This document shows positions 53,043 through 62,354 of a stretch of DNA of 64,000 nt, one piece after another. The position numbers and the translations under genes are program-made. Under the pieces are notes generated by a model. It had not been told where the DNA came from, searched no databases, and worked only from the letters and a program-made list of their open reading frames with translations. Numbering within the stretch: the first letter of the stretch is position 1; every line of letters starts with the position of its first letter. The DNA comes from Flavobacteriales bacterium (lineage in GTDB: Bacteria; Bacteroidota; Bacteroidia; Flavobacteriales_E; Vicingaceae), in the NCBI GenBank assembly GCA_002706365.1, contig PALM01000008.1:1-64000 (forward strand). Reading direction: 5' to 3'.

Positions 53043-53567
53043 ATGTCTTATCAAATCCGCATAGAAACCCCTCGCCTAATCATGCGCGAGTTCCGCGAAG
53101 AAGATGCAGAAGCCCTTTTCGAGATGGAATCCGACCCAATAGTGCTTACATATCTGGAGGTAGAACCATTAAAGAAGTTGGATGAGATCTACCCAATTAT
53201 TGAGCGCGTTCAAAAGCAGTATGAGGACAATGGAACCGGTCGTTGGGTGATGATCGAGAAGTCGAGTGGTGAACTAATGGGCTGGACTGGTCTAAAATTA
53301 GAGCCCTTGGAAACCAATGGGTTCACCAATTACTATGATCTGGGATACCGTATGATCCCACGCTATTGGGGGAAGGGCTATGCCACCGAGAGCGCCCTAG
53401 CCTCTGTAGACTATGGTTTTAATGAGTTAAATTTGGAGAAGATCAATGGTGGTGCGGATGTAAAGAACATTGCCTCTAATCGAGTATTGCAGAAAGCTGG
53501 ACTTGAATTAGTAGAAGTTTTTGATCATTGGAATAGACCCCATAATTGGTATGAACTAAATCGCTAA
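53043..53567 (+). CDS. RimJ/RimL-type GNAT N-acetyltransferase
   Basis: A 174-residue acetyl-CoA-dependent transferase. IETPRLIMREFREEDAEAL is the typical start. The acetyl-CoA pyrophosphate loop is YWGKGYATESA, and late NIASNRVLQKAGL is characteristic of the RimJ/RimL branch, which acetylates protein N-termini, amino sugars or antibiotics. The acceptor is unknown. Its stop is 2 bp before the next gene's ATG. Confidence 0.92.
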   Translation: MSYQIRIETPRLIMREFREEDAEALFEMESDPIVLTYLEVEPLKKLDEIYPIIERVQKQYEDNGTGRWVMIEKSSGELMGWTGLKLEPLETNGFTNYYDLGYRMIPRYWGKGYATESALASVDYGFNELNLEKINGGADVKNIASNRVLQKAGLELVEVFDHWNRPHNWYELNR

Positions 53568-53569
53568 GA

Positions 53570-54760
53570 ATGGCAAAAACGAAATTAGCGCTCGCTTTAT
53601 TTATAATCAGTCTAGCATACTCTTGCCTGCTTAAACCTCCAGTTGTGCTGCAATATGGTGGAGTATTGGAGAGCGATTATATAGATACGGTAAATGTAGA
53701 GCTGAGAAATCGACTTATCATCGTTCCTGTGACAATTAAGGGTAAATCGTATAGGTTCCTTTTTGATACCGGTGCTCCATTTAGTATATCTCGAGAGATC
53801 CAAGATGAATTCGACTTTAAGTTGATCAGCAAGGGGAATATCATCGACTCAGACAATAACCGTGAAAAGGTGGATTATGTGAGTGTGGGAAATACCATCA
53901 TTGGAAAAACTGAATTTATCGATCAAACTGCTTTTGTGGCTGATTTTAAAGCAAACGCCGTCCTGAATTGTTTTGAAATTGATGGTATAGTAGGGTCTAA
54001 TCTAATCCGACATGCAGATTGGTTGATCGATATGAGCAACAAACAGATCCTCTTTGGCAGTGATCTGAATGAGTTTTTCCAAGTCATGGAGGGGGAACAA
54101 ACGTTTAACACAGATTTTCAATACGATATAGAGCTCGATCTGCAGTTGGGTAGCGATGTCTTTAAGAAGATAAAATTAGATTATGGCTCCAATGGTGGAT
54201 TGGACCTCCCTAGGATTCAATTCCAATCGCTTGAGAATCATCATCTGATCCACCAAGGTTACGAGATCATTGGGGAAAAACAAACCGGTCTATTAGGTGA
54301 AGTGGTACAATCTGAACGCAAGCTTAGTATTAGTGATTCATTGCTATTGGGAGACCTACAGGTCAACGACATAGAAGTTCAGATCGGAGGTAATGATGTA
54401 ATTGGAACCCAAGCTTTGGAGAAGTTAGTCGTGGGAATAAATTTCAATGAGAAAAAGATTCACTTCTCCCCTTCCCTTGACTATGATAAACCATTCCGTA
54501 CTTATGGTTTCTATTCCGGTCACTCAGACGAAAAGGAAGTGTATGTTCTAGCCGTATTCAAAGGTACTGCAGCCGATAGTATTGGTTTGAATGGTGGAAT
54601 GCAAATCATGAAGGCAAATCAGCTCGACTTCGAAAATGGCAGTAACTTTTGTGATTACGTAGACCTGCTTGGCAAAGCTCCAGATTCTTTGATCTTGGAG
54701 GTTGTGGATGATAGTTTGGAGCGGAGAAAAGTGGTGTTGAGTTATTCAATACTGGAATAG
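53570..54760 (+). CDS. Retropepsin-like aspartic protease lipoprotein with PDZ-like end
   Basis: A 396-residue exported protein with a lipoprotein-like signal (SLAYSC). One pepsin-type half has the catalytic FLFDTGAPFSIS motif and the following GIVGSNLIRH (hydrophobic-hydrophobic-Gly). A second half has LDYGSNGGLDLP, where DTG is changed to D-Y-G, so it may be a degenerate lobe. Residues about 320-385 look PDZ-like (FKGTAADSIGLNGGMQI). A related DTG-plus-PDZ arrangement is common in Bacteroidota. It is coupled to the GNAT gene. The stop codon is the first unit of a 17-heptad array. Confidence 0.8.
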   Translation: MAKTKLALALFIISLAYSCLLKPPVVLQYGGVLESDYIDTVNVELRNRLIIVPVTIKGKSYRFLFDTGAPFSISREIQDEFDFKLISKGNIIDSDNNREKVDYVSVGNTIIGKTEFIDQTAFVADFKANAVLNCFEIDGIVGSNLIRHADWLIDMSNKQILFGSDLNEFFQVMEGEQTFNTDFQYDIELDLQLGSDVFKKIKLDYGSNGGLDLPRIQFQSLENHHLIHQGYEIIGEKQTGLLGEVVQSERKLSISDSLLLGDLQVNDIEVQIGGNDVIGTQALEKLVVGINFNEKKIHFSPSLDYDKPFRTYGFYSGHSDEKEVYVLAVFKGTAADSIGLNGGMQIMKANQLDFENGSNFCDYVDLLGKAPDSLILEVVDDSLERRKVVLSYSILE

Positions 54761-54876
54761 AGCTTGGAGTTTGGAGTAAGGTGTAAGGAAGCTAGATGCC
54801 GAAAGCTGGAGGCTAGAGATTCGATAGCCGATAGCCGATAGCCGATAGCCGATAGCCGATAGCCGATAGCCGAAAC
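54758..54876. repeat. 17-unit heptad array starting at a stop codon
   Basis: Seventeen 7-bp units without indel. It begins TAGAGCT (the TAG is the stop), then TGGAGTT, TGGAGTA, AGGTGTA, AGGAAGC, TAGATGC, CGAAAGC, TGGAGGC, TAGAGAT, then seven perfect CGATAGC units (54821-54869), then CGAAACT. Confidence 0.95.
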
Positions 54877-54901
54877 TTCAGAATTTTCATTTTGAACGAT
54901 A

Positions 54902-54923
54902 GCGCGGACATGTTGTCCGTGCG
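54902..54923. repeat. 22-bp dispersed palindromic sequence, copy 2 (inverted)
   Basis: Exact reverse complement of 16091-16112, with the CGGACA-TGT-TGTCCG core. A T-run (54925-54930) follows, so it may also act as a weak terminator. Confidence 0.85.
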
Positions 54924-54977
54924 AGTTTTTTAGTCAAATCAAAGTATCCAAAACCCTAATTTCACATTTACTCTATC

Positions 54978-56066
54978 ATGAAAAAAATCTTCTATCAAAT
55001 CCTTGTGCTCTTAGTTCTTCTATCGGCATGCAAAACGGATAACAATAAAATCACTACTACAGCTCCTTCACAAACTGAAGAGCTAAACATCGAGAAGAAA
55101 GAATGGGCTCTGGTAATTCATGGGGGAGCAGGAACCATCTTGAAAGAGAATATGACTCCTGAAAAGGAGAAGGCCTATCGCGACAAGCTCAGTGAAGTAC
55201 TGGCGAAAGGTGAAGAAATCCTGGCTTCAGGAGGTTCGGCTTTGGATGCGGTGGAACAATGCATACAGATCATGGAGGCTTCTCCCCTCTTCAATGCCGG
55301 GAAGGGAGCAGTTTTTACCAATGCCGGCACCAATGAAATGGATGCCTCAATCATGGATGGTAGTGATCTCAATGCGGGCGCTGTAGCAGGAGTAACTGTA
55401 GTGAAGAGTCCGATCGCAGCTGCCAGGAAGGTTATGGAAGCCTCTCCGCATGTGATGCTGAGTGGTAAAGGAGCCGATAAATTTGCCGAAGAAGAAGGCT
55501 TGGAGATCGTGGATCCCTCCTACTTCTATACCAAAGACCGCTTTGAATCCTTAGAAAGAGCGAAATCAAGGGAGCGTGAAAAGCAGGCCGATCAAATTGC
55601 AGAAGCTTCAGCATATTCTTCAGAAGACTATAAATTTGGGACTGTAGGCGTCGTTTGTCTTGATAAGAAAGGAAATTTGGCTGCAGGAACTTCAACCGGT
55701 GGAATGACTAATAAACGCTGGGGAAGAATTGGCGATTCACCCATTATTGGAGCAGGAACCTATGCCAACAATGAAAGTTGCGCAGTTTCTGCCACCGGAC
55801 ATGGAGAATTCTTCATCAGAGCCAACGTAGCCCATGAGATCAGCGCTTTATTTCTCTATAAAGAGTTGAGCATAGATTCAGCGGCTAATGAATTGATCCA
55901 CCACCGACTGATGGATATGGGAGCAGCCGGCGGTGTGATCGCTCTGGATAAATATGGCAATCATGCCATGCCTTTCAATACTCCCGGCATGTATAGAGGC
56001 TTTATCAATGCCGATGGAGAAAGCGGGGTGTTTTTGTATGAGAATGAAGCATGGAGTAAGGAGTAG
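54978..56066 (+). CDS. Isoaspartyl peptidase / plant-type L-asparaginase, lipoprotein
   Basis: A 362-residue Ntn-hydrolase of the IaaA/ASRGL1 type, which is cut autocatalytically before Thr222 in KFGTVGVV to give alpha and beta subunits. Substrate-pocket residues are in HGGAGTI, GAVFTNAGTNEMDASIMDG and TSTGGMTNKRWGRIGDSPIIG. It clears isoaspartyl dipeptides and asparagine. A lipoprotein signal (LLSAC) predicts a membrane-anchored periplasmic location. The end (ENEAWSKE) is encoded by purine-rich heptad-like sequence. Confidence 0.93.
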   Translation: MKKIFYQILVLLVLLSACKTDNNKITTTAPSQTEELNIEKKEWALVIHGGAGTILKENMTPEKEKAYRDKLSEVLAKGEEILASGGSALDAVEQCIQIMEASPLFNAGKGAVFTNAGTNEMDASIMDGSDLNAGAVAGVTVVKSPIAAARKVMEASPHVMLSGKGADKFAEEEGLEIVDPSYFYTKDRFESLERAKSREREKQADQIAEASAYSSEDYKFGTVGVVCLDKKGNLAAGTSTGGMTNKRWGRIGDSPIIGAGTYANNESCAVSATGHGEFFIRANVAHEISALFLYKELSIDSAANELIHHRLMDMGAAGGVIALDKYGNHAMPFNTPGMYRGFINADGESGVFLYENEAWSKE

Positions 56067-56175
56067 GAATTCTTTACTCAATAAAATAAATCTTCTATCG
56101 GCCTTTTAAGCTGTACCGCAGAGTCGCTCAGAGTTTTTTTTCAGAGTTTCACAGAGTAATTAAGCTAGAAGTTGA

Positions 56176-56484
56176 ATGGATAACCAAATTGTGATTGATA
56201 TTCTTGCTTACGCAGCCTTGCTAGGTCTTTTTATTTCTCCAGCAATGATCTTCTATTTATTGAGAAATAAAAGGTCTATGAGGTTTCTTATTTTCATCAT
56301 CACTTCTACATTGACACTAACCTTACTGGCTAATTATTTTGCTTATGTTCAAGATAATCCAGAAGATATGGGAATTGGCTGGCCATTGAAGGTCATCTTT
56401 CAAATTCCGATCATCATCATCTATTCTATCATAGTGTATTTTGTAGGAAGAGGAATTGAGAAGTATTTCTCTTTAAAAGATTAG
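56176..56484 (+). CDS. Small three-helix membrane protein
   Basis: A 102-residue protein with three predicted transmembrane helices (about 4-30, 35-56, 68-94) and a short charged end (GRGIEKYFSLKD). No family is recognised. It is not coupled to neighbours: 109 bp separate it from the peptidase gene and 231 bp from the efflux gene. Codon use and frame integrity support a real gene. Confidence 0.65.
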   Translation: MDNQIVIDILAYAALLGLFISPAMIFYLLRNKRSMRFLIFIITSTLTLTLLANYFAYVQDNPEDMGIGWPLKVIFQIPIIIIYSIIVYFVGRGIEKYFSLKD

Positions 56485-56559
56485 TCTGCTAAAATTGGCC
56501 ATTGGTCATTTAAGCTGTACCGCAAATTCTCGCAGACTTACACTTAGGATTGGATTCGC

Positions 56560-56671
56560 TTCTCCTTAATCCTTACTCCCACATCCCAACTCCTTACCCC
56601 TTACCCCTTACCCCTTACTCCATTCTTCTAACTAAATATTTCACATTTCACATCTGATCCTCATTATTCCC
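56560..56671. repeat. 16-unit heptad array upstream of the RND pump gene
   Basis: Sixteen units in unbroken register: TTCTCCT, TAATCCT, TACTCCC, ACATCCC, AACTCCT, TACCCCT three times, TACTCCA, TTCTTCT and onward to TATTTCA, CATTTCA. It is pyrimidine-rich on the sense strand and ends 44 bp before the start codon. Confidence 0.92.
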
Positions 56672-56715
56672 AAAAAATGATTTTACTTTTACTTATAGAC
56701 AACCGCTGACTTTCC

Positions 56716-59700
56716 ATGATAGACCAAATTATTCGTTTTAGTCTCAAGAACAAACTGCTGGTCTTTCTATTCAGTATGGCGATTGTGGCCTTTGGACTCT
56801 ACTCTTTGAGTCATATCTCAATCGGTGCGGTACCTGACATTACCAATAATCAGGTTCAGATCATTACCACTTCCAGAAACCTAGCCACAGAAGATGTAGA
56901 ACGATTTATAACCTATCCGATTGAGTTAGAGATGGCCAATCTTCCGAATGTGAAGGAGATCCGCTCAGTTTCCAAATTTGGGCTCTCGGTAGTAACCGTG
57001 GTCTTTGATGATGAGATTGGCACTTACCTGCCAAGACAGTTGATCGCTGAGAAGATCAAATCGGCTTCTGAGAATATTCCTGAGCAGTTTGGAAAACCCT
57101 TTATGGGACCAATCTCTACCGGTCTAGGTGAAATCTATCAGTATGTGCTCGAAGTAGACTCTGCTCATCAAGGTGATTATGATCTAATGGAGCTTCGAAC
57201 CATACAAGATTGGATCGTGAGACGTCAACTTTCCGGCATTCCCGGGGTAGTAGAGGTGAATACCTGGGGTGGTTATCTGAAACAATATGAGGTGGCAGTA
57301 GATCCGGTGAGGTTGAGAAATCTAAACCTCTCCTTAGCTGAAGTGTATCAAGCCCTTCAAAAAAATAATGATGTAGCGGGTGGAGGTTACATTGAGAAAG
57401 CTGAACAAAGCTACTTTGTAAGAGGTGAAGGTCTGGTTGAAAATCTGGAAGACATTGAACAGATCGTGATCAAAAATCGAAATGGAAACCCCATTTTTAT
57501 GCGAGATGTGGGAAAAGTGGGCTTTGGACATGCTATTAGATTTGGAGCCATTACCGGCAATGGTGAAGGAGAAAAAGTGATGGGACAGGTCATGATGCTC
57601 AAAGGAGCCAACTCCAAAGAGACCATTGATGCAGTTAAAGAACGAGTTGATCAGATCCAAGAATCCTTGCCACCGGGTGTAAGCATCAATGGGTTCCTTG
57701 AGCGCAGTGAATTAATCGGCAGAACCAGCTTTACCATTGCAGAAAACTTGATCCTCGGATGCTTGATCGTGATTTTCGTAGTGGTTATATTGCTAGGAAA
57801 CTTGCGCTCAGGTCTAGTAGTGGCCTCGGTAATTCCGCTAAGTTTACTCTTTGCACTTTCAATGATGTACTTATTCGGCATTGATGCCAATCTAATGAGC
57901 CTTGGAGCAATCGACTTCGGTATTATCATCGATGGAGCGGTGATCATTGTGGAGTTCATTTCCTTCAATATCAATTCAAAAAGAGAGGAGCTTGTCGCGC
58001 TTCCCTTGTCAGAGCGACAAGCATACAAGGATGGTATTGCAGAAAAGAGTGCTGAGAAAATGATGCACTCTGCAGTTTTCGGACAGCTTATCATTATCAT
58101 CGTATTCATACCCATCTTATCGCTGGTTGGTGTAGAAGGTAAAATGTTCAGACCAATGGCCATGGTCTTTTGCTTTGCCCTGGTAGGTGCCATGATGCTT
58201 TGTTTTACCTATGTGCCGGTGATGTCATCCTTGTTCATCAAGCCCTCCTCCCCTAACCCCAATTCATTTTACAACCGTCTTATCAGTTGGCTGCAAAGCA
58301 CCTATCGACCTATTATCCATTGGGCACTAGTTCGCAAGAAAATGGTGCTTAGCGGTGCCATTGCACTTTTGATTATTGCCGGCTTTATCTTTAGCAGAAT
58401 GGGTGGTGAATTCGTACCCACTCTGGACGAGGGCGACTTTGTGATCCAACCGGTGTTAAAGACCGGAACTTCCCTGGAAGCCACTGTGCAGATAATGACT
58501 AAAATCGAGGAGATCTTGATGGGATTTCCGGAGGTTGAGCAGGTAGTGAGCAGGATTGGAGCAGCTGAAGTCCCCACCGACCCTATGTCTATGGAGGAAA
58601 CCGATTGCATCATCAAACTGAGTCCGATCAGCGAATGGAAAAACGCAAGCAGTAAAGATGAATTGGCCGAAGTATTTAAAGACACCCTCAGTGTACTCCC
58701 TGGCATAGAATACGAATTCACTCAGCCCATAGAGATGCGCTTCAATGAATTGATCACTGGGGTAAGAGCAGACCTGGCCATCAAAATATTCGGTGAAGAC
58801 CTGGAGATCCTCTACGACAAAGCCCTAGAGGTAAGATCGATCATAGGGGGAATTGAAGGAGCTGCCGATATTACAGTGGAAAAGATCGAGGGATTACCGC
58901 AGATGACGGTTGATTATGATCGAAGTCGCATCGCTGCTTATGGATTGAACGTCAGCGATCTCAATCAGATCATCAGTATGGGATTTGCCGGTTTATCTGC
59001 CGGAACCGTATTGGAGGGTGAGAAGCTATTTGACCTAGTGGTACGGTTCGACAAAGAACATCATCAAAGTATAGAGGACCTTAGAAATGCGAGTATCCCT
59101 CTACCTAATGGCCGACAAATACCCTTGAGTGAGCTGGCAGATATTAGCTATCAGAAAGGTCCGGCTAAAATCTCAAGAGACGATACCAAGAGAAGGATCG
59201 TGGTGGGTGTGAATGTGAGAAACCGCGACCTGGAATCGGTGGTGGATGAGGCGAAGCAAAAAATTGCGAAAAATGTTAAACTTCCTGTTGGCTATAGTCT
59301 TGAGTATGGCGGACAGTTCGAAAATCTGGAAGCAGCTAGCAAGCGCCTTAGCTTAGCAGTACCAGTTGCCTTGCTCTTGATCTTTATCTTTCTATATTTC
59401 GCCTTCAATTCAACTAGAGATGCCTTGATCATATTCAGCGCAATTCCCCTCTCGGCAGTGGGTGGCATTATAATGCTTAGTTTAAGAGGAATGCCTTTTA
59501 GTATATCTGCAGGGGTGGGATTTATCGCACTCTTTGGTATTGCCGTACTGAATGGGATCGTACTAATTGAAGAATTCAAGGAGTTGAAAAATAAGGGCAT
59601 TGCAGACATCAATGAACGAATCATGCAAGGCACCCACAATCGACTCAGACCCGTTTTATTAACTGCCTCAGCAGCAGCTCTAGGATTCTTGCCCATGGCT

Positions 59701-61044
59701 ATATCTACATCTGCAGGTGCTGAAGTCCAACGTCCACTAGCTACAGTGGTCATCGGAGGCTTGATCTCGGCTACGGCCCTCACCTTGATCGTGCTACCTG
59801 TACTCTACTCCATCTTTGGCGATAAGAAGATAAAGCTTAAAGTAGGAAAAGGTTTAAGTCTCAAAAGTATTCTTCTGCTCCTAATTGCTTTGCCCACCTT
59901 TCTTAGCGCTCAGCAAAAGATAAATTTAGAGAAGGCTATTGAAATTGCACTGGAAAATAATCGCGGAATTGTAGCCAGTGAAGCAGCTTATGAATACAGT
60001 CAGGAAATGATTGGCAATGGATTCGATCTGGAGAAGACCGAGATCTATTATATGTTCGACGAGGCTAATATTGCGCCAAATAATGAAGCATTGGATGTGA
60101 TCGGCATCAACCAATCGTTTCGTTTCCCAACCATTTATTCATCGAGAAGAAAGATGCTCAAAGCAAAGAGCACGCTAAGCTTGGAAGATTATCGTCTAGA
60201 GAAGAGAAAGCTGAGTCTTGAGGTTTCTAAAGCATATTATGAGATCGTATACGAACAAGACAAGCTAAAGCACTACGTATACCTCGATAGTCTCTATAGT
60301 GAATTTGAATCGGCTTCAGAGAAGAAATACAAAAAAGGAGAAAGTAACTATTTGGAAAGCCTAATGGCGAGGAGCAAACGAAAAGAAGTAGAGATTGAAA
60401 TGAATCAGATCAGAGAGAGTTTGAACAAAGCCTACATCCAATTCAACTCCAAGCTTCAGGCAGACACCATTTATTTAGTAGAAGAAGACAGCTTAAAAGA
60501 GTTGGTGTACATAGGTTTAGATACCATAGACCATCCACAGCTTCAGTACTATGATCAAGCAGCTCAAGTCGCTGAAAGAGAATTCAAATTGGCTAAACAG
60601 CACCTTTGGCCCGATTTGAATGTATCTGTATTCAGGGGAAGCAACAATGCAGGCGGACAAGAAGTCTTTTCCGGATTTCAGTTAGGCGTAGCCATTCCCC
60701 TCTGGTTTGGTCCTCAAAAGTCGAAGATCGATGCGGCGCGCTCTAGCAACAGCATGATGAGAGCTAAGGCAGAAGACATCCGCATTCGTCTCCTGGCTCA
60801 GAGTATGAGCTTACAGTCCGACTTGAAAAAGTATAGAGAAGAGCTCGATTACTATCGAAAAAATGGAAAGCAATTGGCTATTGAACTTGAGACCCAGGCA
60901 ATCAAGGCTTATCGCTCTGGGGAGATCTCTTATCTGGAATACATTCAATCTCTAGAAAGTTCAAGAACGATCACTTTAAATTACTTACTCTCACTCTTTC
61001 AGTACAATATAACCGTATTGGAAGCCAACTATTTGATCAACTAA
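56716..61044 (+). CDS. CzcA/CusA-type heavy-metal RND pump fused to TolC-like domain
   Basis: A 1442-residue protein in two parts. Residues 1-1040 are a complete heavy-metal-efflux RND transporter with 12 transmembrane helices. The proton-relay helix GAIDFGIIIDGAVIIVEF contains the Asp pair of this subfamily. Residues 1066-1442 are an outer-membrane-factor (TolC/CusC) domain of helical repeats. Between them a signal-peptide-like segment (LSLKSILLLLIALPTFLSAQ) ends near residue 1065, so cleavage could release the TolC part. The fusion is known in Bacteroidota. With the adaptor 4 bp downstream it forms a tripartite exporter, probably for divalent or monovalent metal ions; the exact ion is unclear. 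Confidence 0.94.
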   Translation: MIDQIIRFSLKNKLLVFLFSMAIVAFGLYSLSHISIGAVPDITNNQVQIITTSRNLATEDVERFITYPIELEMANLPNVKEIRSVSKFGLSVVTVVFDDEIGTYLPRQLIAEKIKSASENIPEQFGKPFMGPISTGLGEIYQYVLEVDSAHQGDYDLMELRTIQDWIVRRQLSGIPGVVEVNTWGGYLKQYEVAVDPVRLRNLNLSLAEVYQALQKNNDVAGGGYIEKAEQSYFVRGEGLVENLEDIEQIVIKNRNGNPIFMRDVGKVGFGHAIRFGAITGNGEGEKVMGQVMMLKGANSKETIDAVKERVDQIQESLPPGVSINGFLERSELIGRTSFTIAENLILGCLIVIFVVVILLGNLRSGLVVASVIPLSLLFALSMMYLFGIDANLMSLGAIDFGIIIDGAVIIVEFISFNINSKREELVALPLSERQAYKDGIAEKSAEKMMHSAVFGQLIIIIVFIPILSLVGVEGKMFRPMAMVFCFALVGAMMLCFTYVPVMSSLFIKPSSPNPNSFYNRLISWLQSTYRPIIHWALVRKKMVLSGAIALLIIAGFIFSRMGGEFVPTLDEGDFVIQPVLKTGTSLEATVQIMTKIEEILMGFPEVEQVVSRIGAAEVPTDPMSMEETDCIIKLSPISEWKNASSKDELAEVFKDTLSVLPGIEYEFTQPIEMRFNELITGVRADLAIKIFGEDLEILYDKALEVRSIIGGIEGAADITVEKIEGLPQMTVDYDRSRIAAYGLNVSDLNQIISMGFAGLSAGTVLEGEKLFDLVVRFDKEHHQSIEDLRNASIPLPNGRQIPLSELADISYQKGPAKISRDDTKRRIVVGVNVRNRDLESVVDEAKQKIAKNVKLPVGYSLEYGGQFENLEAASKRLSLAVPVALLLIFIFLYFAFNSTRDALIIFSAIPLSAVGGIIMLSLRGMPFSISAGVGFIALFGIAVLNGIVLIEEFKELKNKGIADINERIMQGTHNRLRPVLLTASAAALGFLPMAISTSAGAEVQRPLATVVIGGLISATALTLIVLPVLYSIFGDKKIKLKVGKGLSLKSILLLLIALPTFLSAQQKINLEKAIEIALENNRGIVASEAAYEYSQEMIGNGFDLEKTEIYYMFDEANIAPNNEALDVIGINQSFRFPTIYSSRRKMLKAKSTLSLEDYRLEKRKLSLEVSKAYYEIVYEQDKLKHYVYLDSLYSEFESASEKKYKKGESNYLESLMARSKRKEVEIEMNQIRESLNKAYIQFNSKLQADTIYLVEEDSLKELVYIGLDTIDHPQLQYYDQAAQVAEREFKLAKQHLWPDLNVSVFRGSNNAGGQEVFSGFQLGVAIPLWFGPQKSKIDAARSSNSMMRAKAEDIRIRLLAQSMSLQSDLKKYREELDYYRKNGKQLAIELETQAIKAYRSGEISYLEYIQSLESSRTITLNYLLSLFQYNITVLEANYLIN

Positions 61045-61048
61045 TGCG

Positions 61049-62206
61049 ATGAGAATGATCTTCAAAAGCATGAATATAAAACTACTATCATTGTTCACTA
61101 TTGGCCTGACTCTATTCGCTTGTAATTCAGGTGATAGTGAGGTTTCTGAAAGTGAGTCAAGTGAATCGGTAGATGAAATCGTGATTAGCCGGACTCAATT
61201 CGAAGCAGCCGATATGGAAATTGGATCGATTGAGAAGGCCGTATTTTACAAGGAAGTACGGGCAACCGGAATTTTAGATGTTCCACCCTCAAGACGAGCA
61301 GAACTCAGTGTGTATTTCGGCGGATATGTGAAAGAGGTGGATCTACTTCCAGGTGATCGAGTTAAAGAAGGCGATGTGCTTTTTGTCCTGGAAGATCCGG
61401 CATACCTAGAAATACAAAGTGACTTCCTCCAAAGTCGGGATGCTCTCAAATACCTGAAGAATGATTTTGAGCGACAGAAATCACTAAGGGCCGATAGTAT
61501 CAGTTCTGAGAAGAAATATTTAAAAGCTGAAGAAGCTTATCAATCAGCCATGGCTAAGTATGAATCTCTTCGAGAAAAGGTAAAGCTGATGAACATTGAT
61601 CCAGATAGACTCTCTGCTCAATCGATTAGTAGTATTAGAAAAGTAAAGGCGCCGATCAGCGGTACCATTAGTGAAATGCATTTAAAATTAGGGAGCTACT
61701 TAAAACCTACCGAAAAGGCCATTTGCATCATCAATACCGAACACTTGCATGTGGAGCTTAAATTGTTCGAAAAGGATTTGAAGGAGATCAAAGAAGGACA
61801 AAAAATTCACTTCAGACTACAAAATGATCCTGAAAAAGAATATGAAGCAGAGGTTCATTTGATCAACCGACAAATTGATCCGCAAGAACGAAGCCTTCAA
61901 CTGCATGGCCATATAGCCGAAGACAGCACTTATGAAGATCTCTATCCGGGCATGTATGTAGAGGCTCAAATTCTCACCTCAAGCGACACCTTGCTTGCCA
62001 TAAGCAGCGAAGCAGTGGTGGAAAAGAATAACAGATTCTACATTGCCTTAGTAAAAGAAGAGAAGCAAGAGCAGCTTATAATCGAAGAATTGGAGATCCT
62101 ACCCCTAAAGAAAAGTGAAGAATTTGTAGCGATCAAAAACCTCAATGACATCCCCGAGAATGGAAAGTTCATTACCAAAGGAGCCTTTAATTTGATTCAA
62201 GAATGA
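61049..62206 (+). CDS. RND efflux periplasmic adaptor lipoprotein
   Basis: A 385-residue membrane-fusion protein (HlyD/CusB type) with lipobox LFAC. Barrel-sandwich hybrid halves (VYFGGYVKEVDLLPGDRVKEG and KVKAPISGTISEMHLKLGSY) flank an alpha-hairpin, with a beta-barrel after them. It joins the inner-membrane pump to the outer-membrane factor. Starts at 61049 and 61070 (MNIKLLSLF) both give a signal peptide; the second is more standard. It overlaps a 40-codon frame by ATGA at its end. Confidence 0.93.
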   Translation: MRMIFKSMNIKLLSLFTIGLTLFACNSGDSEVSESESSESVDEIVISRTQFEAADMEIGSIEKAVFYKEVRATGILDVPPSRRAELSVYFGGYVKEVDLLPGDRVKEGDVLFVLEDPAYLEIQSDFLQSRDALKYLKNDFERQKSLRADSISSEKKYLKAEEAYQSAMAKYESLREKVKLMNIDPDRLSAQSISSIRKVKAPISGTISEMHLKLGSYLKPTEKAICIINTEHLHVELKLFEKDLKEIKEGQKIHFRLQNDPEKEYEAEVHLINRQIDPQERSLQLHGHIAEDSTYEDLYPGMYVEAQILTSSDTLLAISSEAVVEKNNRFYIALVKEEKQEQLIIEELEILPLKKSEEFVAIKNLNDIPENGKFITKGAFNLIQE

Positions 62207-62325
62207 GATTACTAGGCCAGCTATTTTCCAATAGTATTGCAGTTAGGATTACTGTAGAAGACAGCAATGAATATCCCATCAGTTCACTGGGTTTAGGGTT
62301 TGGAATCAGCTATAAGATCATCTAA
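62203..62325 (+). CDS. 40-residue ORF resembling a beta-barrel C-terminus
   Basis: Starts ATGA-coupled to the adaptor stop and encodes 40 residues ending SSLGLGFGISYKII. The aromatic/Gly pattern is that of the last strand of a Bacteroidota outer-membrane barrel. No signal peptide is present. It may be a small coupled gene, or the 3' remnant of a deleted barrel gene that once followed the efflux operon. Too short for a firm call. Confidence 0.35.
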   Translation: MRLLGQLFSNSIAVRITVEDSNEYPISSLGLGFGISYKII

Positions 62326-62354
62326 GTAAGTTCTTAAGATAGAGCCTTTAGTCA

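Noticed and set aside
54821-54869. Short tandem repeat considered as a CRISPR remnant
   Set aside because: The units are contiguous 7-mers without spacers, and no cas gene is in the window.
57651-58193. 180-codon minus-strand frame inside the RND pump gene
   Set aside because: It is antisense to transmembrane-coding sequence. The Ile/Pro/Lys-rich product is typical of reversed hydrophobic helices.
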